Assembly: GCF_002875945.1 (NCBI RefSeq)
Contig: NZ_MCZK01000172.1
Span: forward strand, 1-64,000
Reading direction: 5' to 3'
Source of the DNA: Vibrio lentus
GTDB taxonomy: Bacteria > Pseudomonadota > Gammaproteobacteria > Enterobacterales > Vibrionaceae
Length of the DNA: 64,000 bases
In this document: positions 43,829-52,347 of the stretch, in pieces
Layout: every line of letters starts with the position of its first letter
Position numbering within the stretch: position 1 is the stretch's first letter
Translations under genes and position numbers: made by a program
Notes under the pieces: model-generated
The model's database searches: none
Seen by the model: only the letters and a program-made list of their open reading frames with translations
Told to the model about the DNA's origin: nothing

Positions 43829-45589
43829 TTGGACGCAATAACCATTAATCACTTATTTCTGACTGGTGCCGTACTGATCGCCATCAGTGTGCTTTTCTCG
43901 CAAGTGTCTTCGCGATTGGGCGTTCCGATTCTTTTGATCTTTTTGTTCGTTGGTATGCTGGCGGGCGAAGATGGCCCTGGTGGTATTAATTTCGATGATT
44001 ACTCGCTGACCTACTTGGTGAGTAACCTTGCGCTTGCTGTGATCTTGCTTGATGGCGGTATGCGAACCAAGGTAGCAAGCTTCAAAGTCGCTTTCTGGCC
44101 GTCGCTCTCACTAGCAACGATAGGCGTGGCATGTACCGCGACCTTAACCGGACTCATGGCCGCTTGGCTGTTCGATCTGTCACTGATGCAAGGCATCTTG
44201 GTTGGCGCGATTGTTGGTTCGACCGATGCGGCTGCGGTATTTTCTTTGTTGAAAGGGCAGAGCCTCAATGAACGTGTTGGCTCAACCCTAGAGATCGAAT
44301 CTGGTACTAATGACCCAATGGCTGTCTTCCTGACGGTCACTTTAATCGCGCTGCTGGGTAATCCTGACGCCGAAATGGGAATGAACTTCCTATTGCAAAG
44401 CTTCGCGATGCAGTTTGGTATCGGTACCCTTGTTGGTATCGGTGGCGGTTGGGTTCTATGGAGCCTAATCAATCGAGTGTAGCTGGCTGATGGCCTGTAT
44501 TCGATTCTGGTGCTCAGTGGTGGCGTGGCTCTGTTTGCGTTCTCTAACATGCTTGGCGGCAGTGGTATCTTATCGATTTACCTAGTGGGTTTGTTCATTG
44601 GTAATCGTCCGACACGCTCTCGACACTCTATTCTTAATGTTCTTAATGTTCTTGATGGCATGACGTGGCTAAGCCAGATCGTGATGTTCTTGGTACTTGG
44701 TTTATTGGTTACACCATCGACATTGATGGACATTGCACTTCCTGCGTTGGCATTGGCCTTCGGCATGATTTTGTTTGCTCGTCCATTGTCTGTTTGGTTG
44801 GGTTTACTGCCGTTCAGAAGTTTTACCACCAAGGAGCGTTGGTTTGTTTCTTGGGTGGGTTTACGTGGCGCGGTGCCGATCATTCTGGCGGTATTCCCGA
44901 TGATGGCTGGCCTGCCTAATGCTCAGTTGTACTTCAATATCGCCTTCTTCGTGGTTATGGTTTCGCTGATTGTTCAGGGCGGCAGCTTAATGAAAGTCGC
45001 GAGACTCGCTAAAGTGACTTTACCGCCAACGCCGACACCGATTTCTCGTACCGGCATTGAGATTTACCCTACCAGTGAGTGGGAGATGTTTGTCTATAAG
45101 TTGAAAGAAGAAAAGTGGTGTATTGGCGAACCGCTTAAGCGCTTGTCTATGCCTGAAGGAACGCGAATTACCGCACTGTTTAGAAAAGATGCCTTGCTCC
45201 ACCCATCGGGCAGTACCGTGTTAGAGGCGAACGATATTCTCTGTGTGCTTGGGCAAGATAAAGACCTAGATAGCTTAAGTGAGCTATTCAGTGAAGCTCC
45301 TTTAGCAGAAGACGCAGCTCGATTCTTTGGTGATTTCTTCCTTGAGGTTGGGTTATCAATTGCAGCCGTTAGTGACTGCTATGGTATTGAACTTGGCTCG
45401 GAAGAAGAGCGCGACATGACCCTAAAACAATTGGCTGAACGAGAGCTCGGCGCGCACCCAGTACTGGGCGATAGCTTCGAGTGGCATGACATTAATTGGG
45501 TGGTTGCTGAGATAGATGATCATAAAGTCGTCAAGCTGGGTTTATGTTTGCCTAAGACGACTTTAGAAGAGGAGATAAGCGAAGCTTAG
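43829..45589 (+). pseudogene. nhaP2: K+/H+ antiporter NhaP2 (CvrA) interrupted by an amber codon
   Basis: The frame from TTG 43829 reads MDAITINHLFLTGAVLIAIS, which parallels the E. coli CvrA start. It runs through the antiporter core GAIVGSTDAAAVFSLLKGQ and LEIESGTNDPMAVFLT, then hits TAG at 44480-44482. The same frame continues without shift (LADGLYSILVLSGG, then WVGLRGAVPIILAVFPMMAGL and the TrkA-C-like cytoplasmic domain) to 45589. Without the TAG it would be a 586-aa protein of normal length. So one base change (for example CAG to TAG), an assembly error, or amber suppression explains it. The first part alone lacks half the membrane domain. Confidence 0.88.
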
Positions 45590-46224
45590 TTGTGGACTTC
45601 TTGTAGCAAGATAACTGCCTGAGTTCGGTTTTTCACATCCAGTTTACGGAAGATGGCTGTCATATGTGCCTTGATGGTCGCTTCCGAAACATTCAATTCA
45701 TAGGCGATTTGCTTGTTCAGCAGGCCGTCTGAAAGCATCCCTAACACCTTGTATTGCTGAGGCGTCAGTGTGGAAAGCTTTTCCGCAAGGTCGCTACAGG
45801 CTGCATTGTTGGTGATAAGCCCTTCAGGGAAGAACGGGTCGCCATTCAGCACTTGATTCAGTGCACTGACCAATTCACGCATATCACTCGACTTAGGAAT
45901 AAAGCCAAAGGCACCGTGGCTCTTCACTTGAGTAACAACGCTGGCATCCTCGCTGGCTGAGATCACCACAATCGGTAAATCTGGATATTCAGCACGTAGT
46001 TGAATTAAGCCTGACATCCCGTTTGCTCCCGGCATTTTAAGGTCGAGCAGCAACAAGTCAGGTTCATCTTCTTTTTTTAGTAGAGTCAGTAAGGCATCGA
46101 GAGAATCAGCCTCAAGCAGGTTCGCACCGCTGATCGCCATATGAACTGACTGAAACAGGGCGTTGCGAAAGAGAGGGTGGTCATCAGCAATGATGATGGT
46201 ATAGGTCGAGTCCATGACGTTCAT
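45586..46224 (-). CDS. crbR: LuxR-type response regulator (CrbR-like)
   Basis: This 212-aa regulator has a receiver domain (acidic pair D14/D15, phospho-Asp61 in LLLDLKMPG, Lys111) and a C-terminal LuxR/NarL helix-turn-helix (LTPQQYKVLGMLSDGLLNKQIAYELNVSE split across its two helices). In V. cholerae the CrbS partner CrbR is, as I recall, the gene next to nhaP2 and the symporter (VC2702); the neighbours here agree. The start may be ATG 46224 or ATG 46215; no ribosome site decides. Its stop overlaps that of the converging nhaP2 by 4 bases. Confidence 0.82.
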   Translation of the reverse strand: MNVMDSTYTIIIADDHPLFRNALFQSVHMAISGANLLEADSLDALLTLLKKEDEPDLLLLDLKMPGANGMSGLIQLRAEYPDLPIVVISASEDASVVTQVKSHGAFGFIPKSSDMRELVSALNQVLNGDPFFPEGLITNNAACSDLAEKLSTLTPQQYKVLGMLSDGLLNKQIAYELNVSEATIKAHMTAIFRKLDVKNRTQAVILLQEVHN

Positions 46225-46346
46225 ACTTTTAACAATTTAGTTAATATTTATTATCATCCTGATTGAGTATGTGGACAATATCTATGCATTAAAAGTCTGA
46301 ACCATATCGACTTTTATCCCCGTAATAAGAAAGCGTTACTCTGAAT

Positions 46347-46395
46347 AGCAAAAAAGCCGCACTGCCATCTCGTTACGGAGGGGCAGTGCGGCTTT
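46347..46395 (-). terminator. Terminator of dsbD
   Basis: AAAGCCGCACTGCC (46353-46366) pairs perfectly with GGCAGTGCGGCTTT (46382-46395). The A run at 46350-46355 gives the U tract on the minus strand. Confidence 0.9.
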
Positions 46396-46427
46396 CGTTA
46401 GTGCTTGTATTTAGACGAATGTCGTCG

Positions 46428-48287
46428 TTATAGCTGGTGGTCTTGCATGTGTTTTAAGAATACATCTGCAGGCATAAAACCGGTGACACGAGCATTTGGA
46501 ACATGGTTACCCTTGCCGTCCCAGAACTCAATGGTTGGTAAGCCAAGCACCTGCAATTGTTTAAGCAGTTCAATATCTTGAGGCATGTTTCTCGTCACGT
46601 CAGCCTGTAGCAGTACAAAGTCAGAAAGTTTGTTCTCGACATCAGCCTGATGGAAGGTGTACTTCTCAAACTCTTTACATGCCACACACCAATCGGCGTA
46701 GAAATCGAGCATCACTGGCTTGCCGAGTTTCTTCGCTTCGATGAGCTGAATTTCTAACTCTTCAACCGTGTTGACGCGCGCAAATTGGATATGCTGTTGC
46801 TCTACCGTTACGCTCTTTTCTGCAAACCAGTAATTTAATGCAGGTTGCGCTGAAGCGAACAGGCCGAGCATCGCGATGATGCCCACTGCGCTCTGTTTCC
46901 AGCCGCCGAATGGCAGTGCATTCTTGCTATGGTAAAGCCAACCAAAGGCGATGAAGCCAAGGCCAGACCAAAGCACAGTTGCCCACAACTCTGGGATAAT
47001 ACGCTCTAGCAGGAAGATAGGTGCTGCCAGCAAGATAAAGCCAAATACGATCTTCACTTTATCCATCCAGCTGCCTGCTTTCGGCAGTAGCTTATTACCA
47101 AATACCGCTACCAAAATCAGTGGAATACCCATACCCATCGCCAATGCATACAGAGCGATTGCACCAGTAAACAGGTCACCACTTTGAGCGACATACAGCA
47201 GCGCACCAGATAGTGGCGCTGTGGTACAAGGCGAACACACCAAGCCAGATATAGCACCCATCGCGAACACGCCCAAGGTATTGCCACCTTGTTGCTTGTT
47301 ACTTTGATTGTTAAGCCAAGTTTGGATGCTACTTGGAAGTTGTAGGTTATAAACGCCAAACATCGACATGGCTAACGCCACGAACAGAACGCTCAACGCA
47401 ATTAATACATAAGGATGTTGCATGGCTGCTTGGAACTGCATACCCGCAGAGGCAACCACTAAACCCAATAAGGTGTAGGTTAACGCCATGCCTTGCACAT
47501 AGATGAAGGACAGCATCAGTGCTCGACCTTGGCTGAGCTTGCCACCACCTAATACGATACCGGTTAGGATTGGGTACATTGGCAGAACACACGGGGTAAA
47601 GGCCAAGCCAACACCGAGAGCTAAGAATAATAATGGAGTCCACCAACTGTCACCGAGCTTATCGGCTAGGCTCGCTTCTTTTGAAACGGGTGCACTTGAT
47701 TGTGGAGTGGTGTTAGTTGCAACGTCAGCTTTCGGAGAGGTTTGTTGCGTTGAAACATCGGTCTCATTGTTTGCAGCCGATGAGCCTTGCGATGCTGCAT
47801 TAGCTTGAGAGTCGCTTGAACCTGAACCTGAACCTGTAAATGGTTCAATGTCGATCACGCGAGTTTCAGGTGGATAGCAGAAACCCGCATCCGCACAGCC
47901 TTGATACTTAACGATCAGCTGTGAGCCATCTTGGTAACTCTGTAGCGGAACTTGCACGAATAACGGCTGGGTATAAATACTCACCTCACCAAAGAACTCA
48001 TCTTGGTGTGGTTGGCCGTCTTCCATTTCAACATTGCCGATCGCGAGGTTTTGACCGCTGAAAGAGAGGCTATGTTGATAAAGGTAGTAGCCCTCTTTTA
48101 CTTGCCAGTCGAGAAGCACCTTGCCGTCTTGCTGGTAGTAATTGAAAGGGAAAGCTTGGTCTACAGGGACAAAACCGTTGTTATTGCCTCCGAAGCTTGG
48201 CTCGGCGTTGTCATTTCCAAAAAGCGCCCACGCAGGCTGGGTGAATAGGGAAATACAAACAAAAAGTAATGTGGCAAGTCGTCGCAT
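46428..48287 (-). CDS. dsbD: Protein-disulfide reductase DsbD
   Basis: DsbD (619 aa) passes electrons from cytoplasmic thioredoxin to periplasmic DsbC/DsbE. A signal peptide (1-21) precedes the periplasmic alpha domain with C131 and C137 (CADAGFCYPP). A Ser/Thr/Gln/Asn-rich linker (about 152-205) follows. The eight-helix membrane domain has TPCVLPMYPI (C233) and GLVCSPCTTAPL. The C-terminal thioredoxin domain has DWCVACKEFE. All redox pairs are intact. The ribosome site before ATG 48287 is poor. Monocistronic. Confidence 0.96.
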   Translation of the reverse strand: MRRLATLLFVCISLFTQPAWALFGNDNAEPSFGGNNNGFVPVDQAFPFNYYQQDGKVLLDWQVKEGYYLYQHSLSFSGQNLAIGNVEMEDGQPHQDEFFGEVSIYTQPLFVQVPLQSYQDGSQLIVKYQGCADAGFCYPPETRVIDIEPFTGSGSGSSDSQANAASQGSSAANNETDVSTQQTSPKADVATNTTPQSSAPVSKEASLADKLGDSWWTPLLFLALGVGLAFTPCVLPMYPILTGIVLGGGKLSQGRALMLSFIYVQGMALTYTLLGLVVASAGMQFQAAMQHPYVLIALSVLFVALAMSMFGVYNLQLPSSIQTWLNNQSNKQQGGNTLGVFAMGAISGLVCSPCTTAPLSGALLYVAQSGDLFTGAIALYALAMGMGIPLILVAVFGNKLLPKAGSWMDKVKIVFGFILLAAPIFLLERIIPELWATVLWSGLGFIAFGWLYHSKNALPFGGWKQSAVGIIAMLGLFASAQPALNYWFAEKSVTVEQQHIQFARVNTVEELEIQLIEAKKLGKPVMLDFYADWCVACKEFEKYTFHQADVENKLSDFVLLQADVTRNMPQDIELLKQLQVLGLPTIEFWDGKGNHVPNARVTGFMPADVFLKHMQDHQL

Positions 48288-48462
48288 ACTATTTAGTCAT
48301 CAAAATGGAGTTAAAGGTATCTTAACTCAATCAGACCGTAATAGTTTGTGATTAGTTTCATTAGCAAACAAATATCCCCTAGGGCGGGTGAGCAATTTTC
48401 TGGGGCAGTCGAGAGAGTGTCAGCAGCTCAACATGAGTTGTCAGCCTTTGCCAAAGAGACAT

Positions 48463-48951
48463 TTAGGCAACGCCCAAGCGTGCTTTGACCACTTGTTCGC
48501 AAGCATCAATGTTGGTTGTGTCTTTCGGAATAATTAACACGGTGTCGTTGCCGCCAACGGTACCGATAATCTCGGTATGTGGGTCGATATCAACCAATCT
48601 TGCGACCAACTGTGCACAACCTGGGTGAGTCTTGACTATCACCATCGCTTGGTTATGGGTAATTAATTCGATTTGCGATGAGATGGACGCATCGACACGA
48701 ACTGGCGCGCTTTCAACGGTGATGCAGTACACCTTTTTACCACAGGCGTTCTGGATTTTGACAACGCCAAGCTGTGACAAAATGCGAGATACGGTCGATT
48801 GGCTAATGCCTGTATAACCAATGTCGACGAGTTTCTCTCGCAGTTGATTCTGGGTCGAGAAGCTTTGTTGTTGTAGTAAGCGTTTGCACGCGGCAGTCAG
48901 TGTTTTATCTTCAGCTGAATACAAGCAACCGTGCTCAGTGATTTCGTTCAT
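48463..48951 (-). CDS. ArgR-family repressor (paralogue linked to the arc/pyr genes)
   Basis: This 162-aa protein has an N-terminal winged helix (QSTVSRILSQLGVVK) and the C-terminal hexamerisation/arginine-binding domain (MVIVKTHPGCAQLVARLVD, GTVGGNDTVLIIP). In E. coli ArgR the last motif is GDDT, whose Asp pair binds arginine; here it is GNDT, so effector response may differ. AAGGAG precedes ATG 48951 (MNEITEHG); the frame opens at 48993. Its place beside arginine deiminase genes suggests a specialised regulator separate from the main ArgR usually found next to mdh. Confidence 0.85.
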   Translation of the reverse strand: MNEITEHGCLYSAEDKTLTAACKRLLQQQSFSTQNQLREKLVDIGYTGISQSTVSRILSQLGVVKIQNACGKKVYCITVESAPVRVDASISSQIELITHNQAMVIVKTHPGCAQLVARLVDIDPHTEIIGTVGGNDTVLIIPKDTTNIDACEQVVKARLGVA

Positions 48952-49278
48952 GAACAACTCCTTAAGGTCAAACTGTGGATATCGCTTGTCCATAGCGCCG
49001 AGCGCACTCCCAAAGCCGTAGAGTACGATTATTAATTAGGCTTACCGATGAATCCCGAAGTAGAGAAGGAAGGGTATGCGAGATGTATGATCATCTATGC
49101 ATTGAGTCTACCACTAAAGGATAGTTATCTTTTTGAAGGCGATCACCAAACAAAATTCTGGTTAATTGCTTTTATTGTGGAGTTTTATTCTTTGGTTAAA
49201 TGGATATTTATTCCGTGTTGGGAATAAATATCCATAAATAATTAAAGGTTTTTATTGCGGAGGTAATAGCGCTAAGGG
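48952..49278. repeat. pyrI-argR spacer with a 15-bp perfect inverted repeat
   Basis: No gene in these 327 bases. ATGGATATTTATTCC (49200-49214) and GGAATAAATATCCAT (49221-49235) are perfect arms around GTGTTG. It sits 44 bases past the pyrI stop. No U tract follows in either direction, so it is either a weak pyrBI end, an RNA stability stem or an operator for the ArgR-like gene 250 bases on. Confidence 0.7.
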
Positions 49279-49743
49279 TTAGCGAATTTCACTCATGATC
49301 TCGCGAGAGAATACTTTTTCACAATAGTGACATTTTAGCTGTACGTTTTCGTGTTTTAGCTGCACTTTAAAGCTACTTTCGACCGGTTCACCGTGTGAAA
49401 TACAATTGCTATTTGGGCAAGCGAACACACTGTTGATTTGTTCTGGCAGCACAAGGGTTAGTTTGTTGACTACTTTGTACTCTTCAATTTGGTTGACCGT
49501 GGCTTGCGGTGCATACAGAGCCAATTGGTTGGCTTGTTCCTTGGTCAGAAAGATGTTCTCAATCTTGATCAGGTCTTTGTTGCCGAGCGCTGATGATGGC
49601 AGGTTTAACCCCATCGTGATGCGTTGTTCTGTTTTGTGCAGCTTAAACAGTTTAAGGATTTTGATACCAAGGTGAGCAGGGATGTGGTCAATCACGCTGC
49701 CGTTACGGATCGCTTCTACTTGTAGCTGAGTTTGTTTAACCAT
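49279..49743 (-). CDS. pyrI: Aspartate carbamoyltransferase, regulatory subunit
   Basis: PyrI (154 aa) binds CTP/ATP and gives ATCase its allostery. The nucleotide-binding domain (MVKQTQLQVEAIRNGSVIDH) is followed by the zinc domain with C109, C114, C138 and C141, exactly the E. coli numbering. CAGGAGAAACAGTC precedes the ATG. It follows pyrB by 15 bases. Confidence 0.97.
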   Translation of the reverse strand: MVKQTQLQVEAIRNGSVIDHIPAHLGIKILKLFKLHKTEQRITMGLNLPSSALGNKDLIKIENIFLTKEQANQLALYAPQATVNQIEEYKVVNKLTLVLPEQINSVFACPNSNCISHGEPVESSFKVQLKHENVQLKCHYCEKVFSREIMSEIR

Positions 49744-49758
49744 GACTGTTTCTCCTGC

Positions 49759-50688
49759 TTATAAAGTGTCGTTAAGAACTAGGGCTAATAGGGCTTCGCG
49801 AGCGTATACACCGTTTTCAGCTTGTTCGAAGTAGTAAGCGTGTGGCGTTTTATCAACGTCGGTGGTGATTTCGTCGACACGTGGTAGTGGGTGAAGGACC
49901 TTCATGTTTTGGCGTGCGTCTTTCAATGTATCGGCGGTGAGAATGTAAGCCGATTTCATGTGTGCGTATTCCGACGCATCAAAGCGCTCTTTCTGTACGC
50001 GAGTCATGTACAGAACATCCAGTTCAGGCACCACTTCTTCAATGCTGCTGTGTGTGCTGTATTGGATACCCATCTCTTCTAATTCTTCACAGATATAATC
50101 TGGCATCTCTAATACTTCTGGCGCGATAAAGAAGAAACGCACGTTATTGAATTTCGACAGCGCTTGCGTCAATGAGTGCACGGTACGGCCATATTTTAGG
50201 TCGCCGACGAACGCCACATTGAGATTATCGAGCGTGCCTTGCGTTTCGTAAATCGAGAACAGATCCAACAAGGTTTGAGTCGGGTGTTGGTTCGCACCAT
50301 CGCCACCATTTACCACTGGAACACCGTTTGAAAATTCAGAGGCCAAACGTGCTGCGCCTTCTTGTGGGTGACGCATCACAAAGGCATCGACGTAAGAAGA
50401 AATAACCTGCACTGAATCGGCAAGCGTTTCGCCTTTCTTCGCTAACGATGTGTTGCCGCCATTATCAAAACCGATGACGGTGCCACCAAGACGCTGAACC
50501 GCGGTTTCAAATGAAAGGCGAGTTCGAGTTGAAGGCTCAAAGAAGCAGCTCGCAACGACTTTATTTTTCAGCAACTCTGGGTTTGGCTCAGCCTTGAGCC
50601 TTGCTGCGGTGTCGACGATGAGCTCCAGTTCATTACGAGTGAGTTCAGGTATGGAGATGATGTGCTTGTTAAATAACGAATGCGCCAT
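49759..50688 (-). CDS. pyrB: Aspartate carbamoyltransferase, catalytic subunit
   Basis: PyrB (309 aa) makes carbamoyl aspartate in pyrimidine synthesis. It has the carbamoyl-phosphate loop FFEPSTRTRLSFETA, the Lys loop TSLAKKGETL, and HPLPRVDEIT. ATG 50688 (AAGGAAGACCCGTT upstream, MAHSLFNKHIISIPELTR) gives the normal length. The frame stays open to 50835 through the attenuator, but that extension is the leader region, not protein. Regulated by the leader peptide and attenuator upstream. Confidence 0.97.
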   Translation of the reverse strand: MAHSLFNKHIISIPELTRNELELIVDTAARLKAEPNPELLKNKVVASCFFEPSTRTRLSFETAVQRLGGTVIGFDNGGNTSLAKKGETLADSVQVISSYVDAFVMRHPQEGAARLASEFSNGVPVVNGGDGANQHPTQTLLDLFSIYETQGTLDNLNVAFVGDLKYGRTVHSLTQALSKFNNVRFFFIAPEVLEMPDYICEELEEMGIQYSTHSSIEEVVPELDVLYMTRVQKERFDASEYAHMKSAYILTADTLKDARQNMKVLHPLPRVDEITTDVDKTPHAYYFEQAENGVYAREALLALVLNDTL

Positions 50689-50727
50689 AACGGGTCTTCC
50701 TTCTATGCATACAGTCAAATTGCGGAC

Positions 50728-50757
50728 AAAAAAAAGCCTCCTAAAAATAGGAGGCTT
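50728..50757 (-). terminator. pyrBI attenuator
   Basis: On the minus strand AAGCCTCC-TATTTTTA-GGAGGCTT is followed by seven or eight U (plus-strand 50734-50741 / 50750-50757). It lies 40 bases before pyrB and overlaps the end of the leader peptide frame. Confidence 0.92.
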
Positions 50758-50848
50758 CGAAACGATCAATAGAGCAAAATAAAAATGACACCAACGCCAC
50801 TCTCGGACGTGTAGTTTGACAATCATGTGCGACAAAATTGCAGTTCAT
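50741..50848 (-). CDS. pyrL: pyrBI operon leader peptide
   Basis: A 35-codon frame starts at ATG 50848 (MNCNFVAHDC) and ends EASYF with a TAG at 50741-50743 in the loop of the attenuator. A U-rich stretch (TCATTTTTATTTTGCTC on the minus strand) lies midway, where polymerase would slow when UTP is low. In E. coli a ribosome following close behind paused polymerase on pyrL blocks the terminator; the geometry here is the same though the peptide sequence is different. No strong ribosome site: AAGAGAGC lies upstream of the ATG. Confidence 0.8.
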   Translation of the reverse strand: MNCNFVAHDCQTTRPRVALVSFLFCSIDRFEASYF

Positions 50849-50878
50849 TTTTTGCTCTCTTAAGACAAATTGCGGAGG

Positions 50879-50906
50879 ATTATACTCAGATAAAAACGCC
50901 ATGCAA
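50879..50906 (-). promoter_or_regulatory. pyrBI promoter
   Basis: Minus-strand TTGCAT (50901-50906), 16-bp spacer and a perfect TATAAT (50879-50884) place transcription start about 25 bases upstream of the leader peptide. Confidence 0.7.
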
Positions 50907-51032
50907 TACTTTCTGTAAAGTATTCATTTAATGGATTTTTATGCGAAATAACGTCCGTTTTCAACTTCCATTTAAGCCTTTGTTGAAACTGAAAAACTTG
51001 TGCTTTTTAGGGCAATAATCTCTTCAATTGAA

Positions 51033-51088
51033 TGAAAAAAAATGCGGGCTTTATCCAAGGGTTAAACCCAAGTATGCCACCCGCATTT
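51033..51088 (-). terminator. Terminator after argF
   Basis: AAATGCGGG (51040-51048) pairs with CCCGCATTT (51080-51088). A second hairpin AAGGG-TTAA-ACCC is nested in the loop. The A run at 51034-51042 gives the U tract for minus-strand transcription. Confidence 0.8.
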
Positions 51089-51184
51089 CCCTGCTACTGC
51101 ACTTTACTTGTCAATGTCTTGCGAACAAGTGAGTGCTTAACTATTTAGATTATTAGTTATCTAGATACTCAGTTGTTTAGCTTA

Positions 51185-52195
51185 TTAACTGCCTAATGTC
51201 GCAACCATTACTGCTTTGATGGTGTGCATGCGGTTTTCTGCTTCATCGAACACGATAGAGTATTCAGACTCAACCACTTCATCTGTTACTTCAACGCCGT
51301 CTTTTAGTTGCGGATATTCAGCAGCAAGCTGTTTGCCAACAGTGGTGTCTTCACCGTGGAAAGCCGGTAGGCAGTGCATAAATTTCACATGTGGGTTGCC
51401 CGTCGCTTTGATCATGTCCATGTTGACTTGGTAAGGCATCATTAGGTTGATGCGCTCAGCCCATGCTTCTTTCGCTTCGCCCATGGATACCCAAACGTCG
51501 GTGTACAGGAAGTCACAACCTTGCACGCCTTCTTGAACATCTTCTGTTAGCGTGATTTTGCCGCCCGTGTGTTCTGCAATTTCACGACATTGAGCTAATA
51601 GCTCTTCTTGTGGCCAGAATTGTTTTGGAGCAACAAGGCGAATGTCCATGCCCATTTTCGCAGCACCAACCATCAAAGAGTTGCCCATGTTGTTGCGAGC
51701 ATCACCTAGGTAAGCAAAGCTGATTTCATGCAGTTGTTTACCACGGCCGTATTCCGTCATAGTTAGGAAGTCAGCCAGGATTTGTGTTGGGTGGAATTCG
51801 TCAGTCAGACCGTTCCATACTGGCACGCCAGCGTAAGCGCCTAGCTCTTCAACGATTTCTTGACCGAAGCCGCGGTATTCGATGCCATCGTACATACGGC
51901 CAAGAACGCGAGCTGTATCTTTCATTGATTCTTTGTGGCCAATTTGAGAGCCAGATGGGCCTAAGTAAGAAACTCGAGCACCTTGGTCGAATGCAGCAAC
52001 TTCAAATGCGCAGCGAGTACGAGTAGAGGTTTTCTCAAAGATAAGCGCAATGTTTTTGCCAGTCAGTGTTGGCTGTTCGTAACCGTTGTACTTCGCTTTT
52101 TTTAGCTCCATAGAAAGATCTAACAAGTGTTGAATTTCGCGTGGAGTGAAATCTAGTAGTTTTAGGAAGTTACGATTGCGTAGGTTAAAAGCCAT
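51185..52195 (-). CDS. argF: Ornithine carbamoyltransferase (catabolic-type position)
   Basis: This 336-aa OTCase joins or splits citrulline/ornithine plus carbamoyl phosphate. Motifs: EKTSTRTRCAFEVAA (carbamoyl phosphate), NGLTDEFHPTQ, and FMHCLPAFHGEDTT with the catalytic Cys. The sequence starts MAFNLRNRNFLKLL, resembling both Pseudomonas catabolic ArcB (336 aa) and E. coli ArgI. Being in line after arcA and arcC argues for the catabolic arcB role, but this cannot be settled from sequence alone. AAGGAATACATC precedes the ATG. Confidence 0.93.
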   Translation of the reverse strand: MAFNLRNRNFLKLLDFTPREIQHLLDLSMELKKAKYNGYEQPTLTGKNIALIFEKTSTRTRCAFEVAAFDQGARVSYLGPSGSQIGHKESMKDTARVLGRMYDGIEYRGFGQEIVEELGAYAGVPVWNGLTDEFHPTQILADFLTMTEYGRGKQLHEISFAYLGDARNNMGNSLMVGAAKMGMDIRLVAPKQFWPQEELLAQCREIAEHTGGKITLTEDVQEGVQGCDFLYTDVWVSMGEAKEAWAERINLMMPYQVNMDMIKATGNPHVKFMHCLPAFHGEDTTVGKQLAAEYPQLKDGVEVTDEVVESEYSIVFDEAENRMHTIKAVMVATLGS

Positions 52196-52347
52196 GATGT
52201 ATTCCTTTTTAGATTTAGGCGCTTCCTTGTTACAGGGAAAGAAAATTCAAGAAAGCGCGATTCAATATTTAGTTAAATTTGTTCGGTTCTGTTTGTTCGT
52301 TTAATTCTGTTTTCACAAGGTTTAAAAGCTCTCAAGCTTTAAGCTCG

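Noticed and set aside
50689..50835. N-terminal extension of pyrB
   Set aside because: It runs through the attenuator and leader; the proper start at 50688 has a ribosome site and family match.
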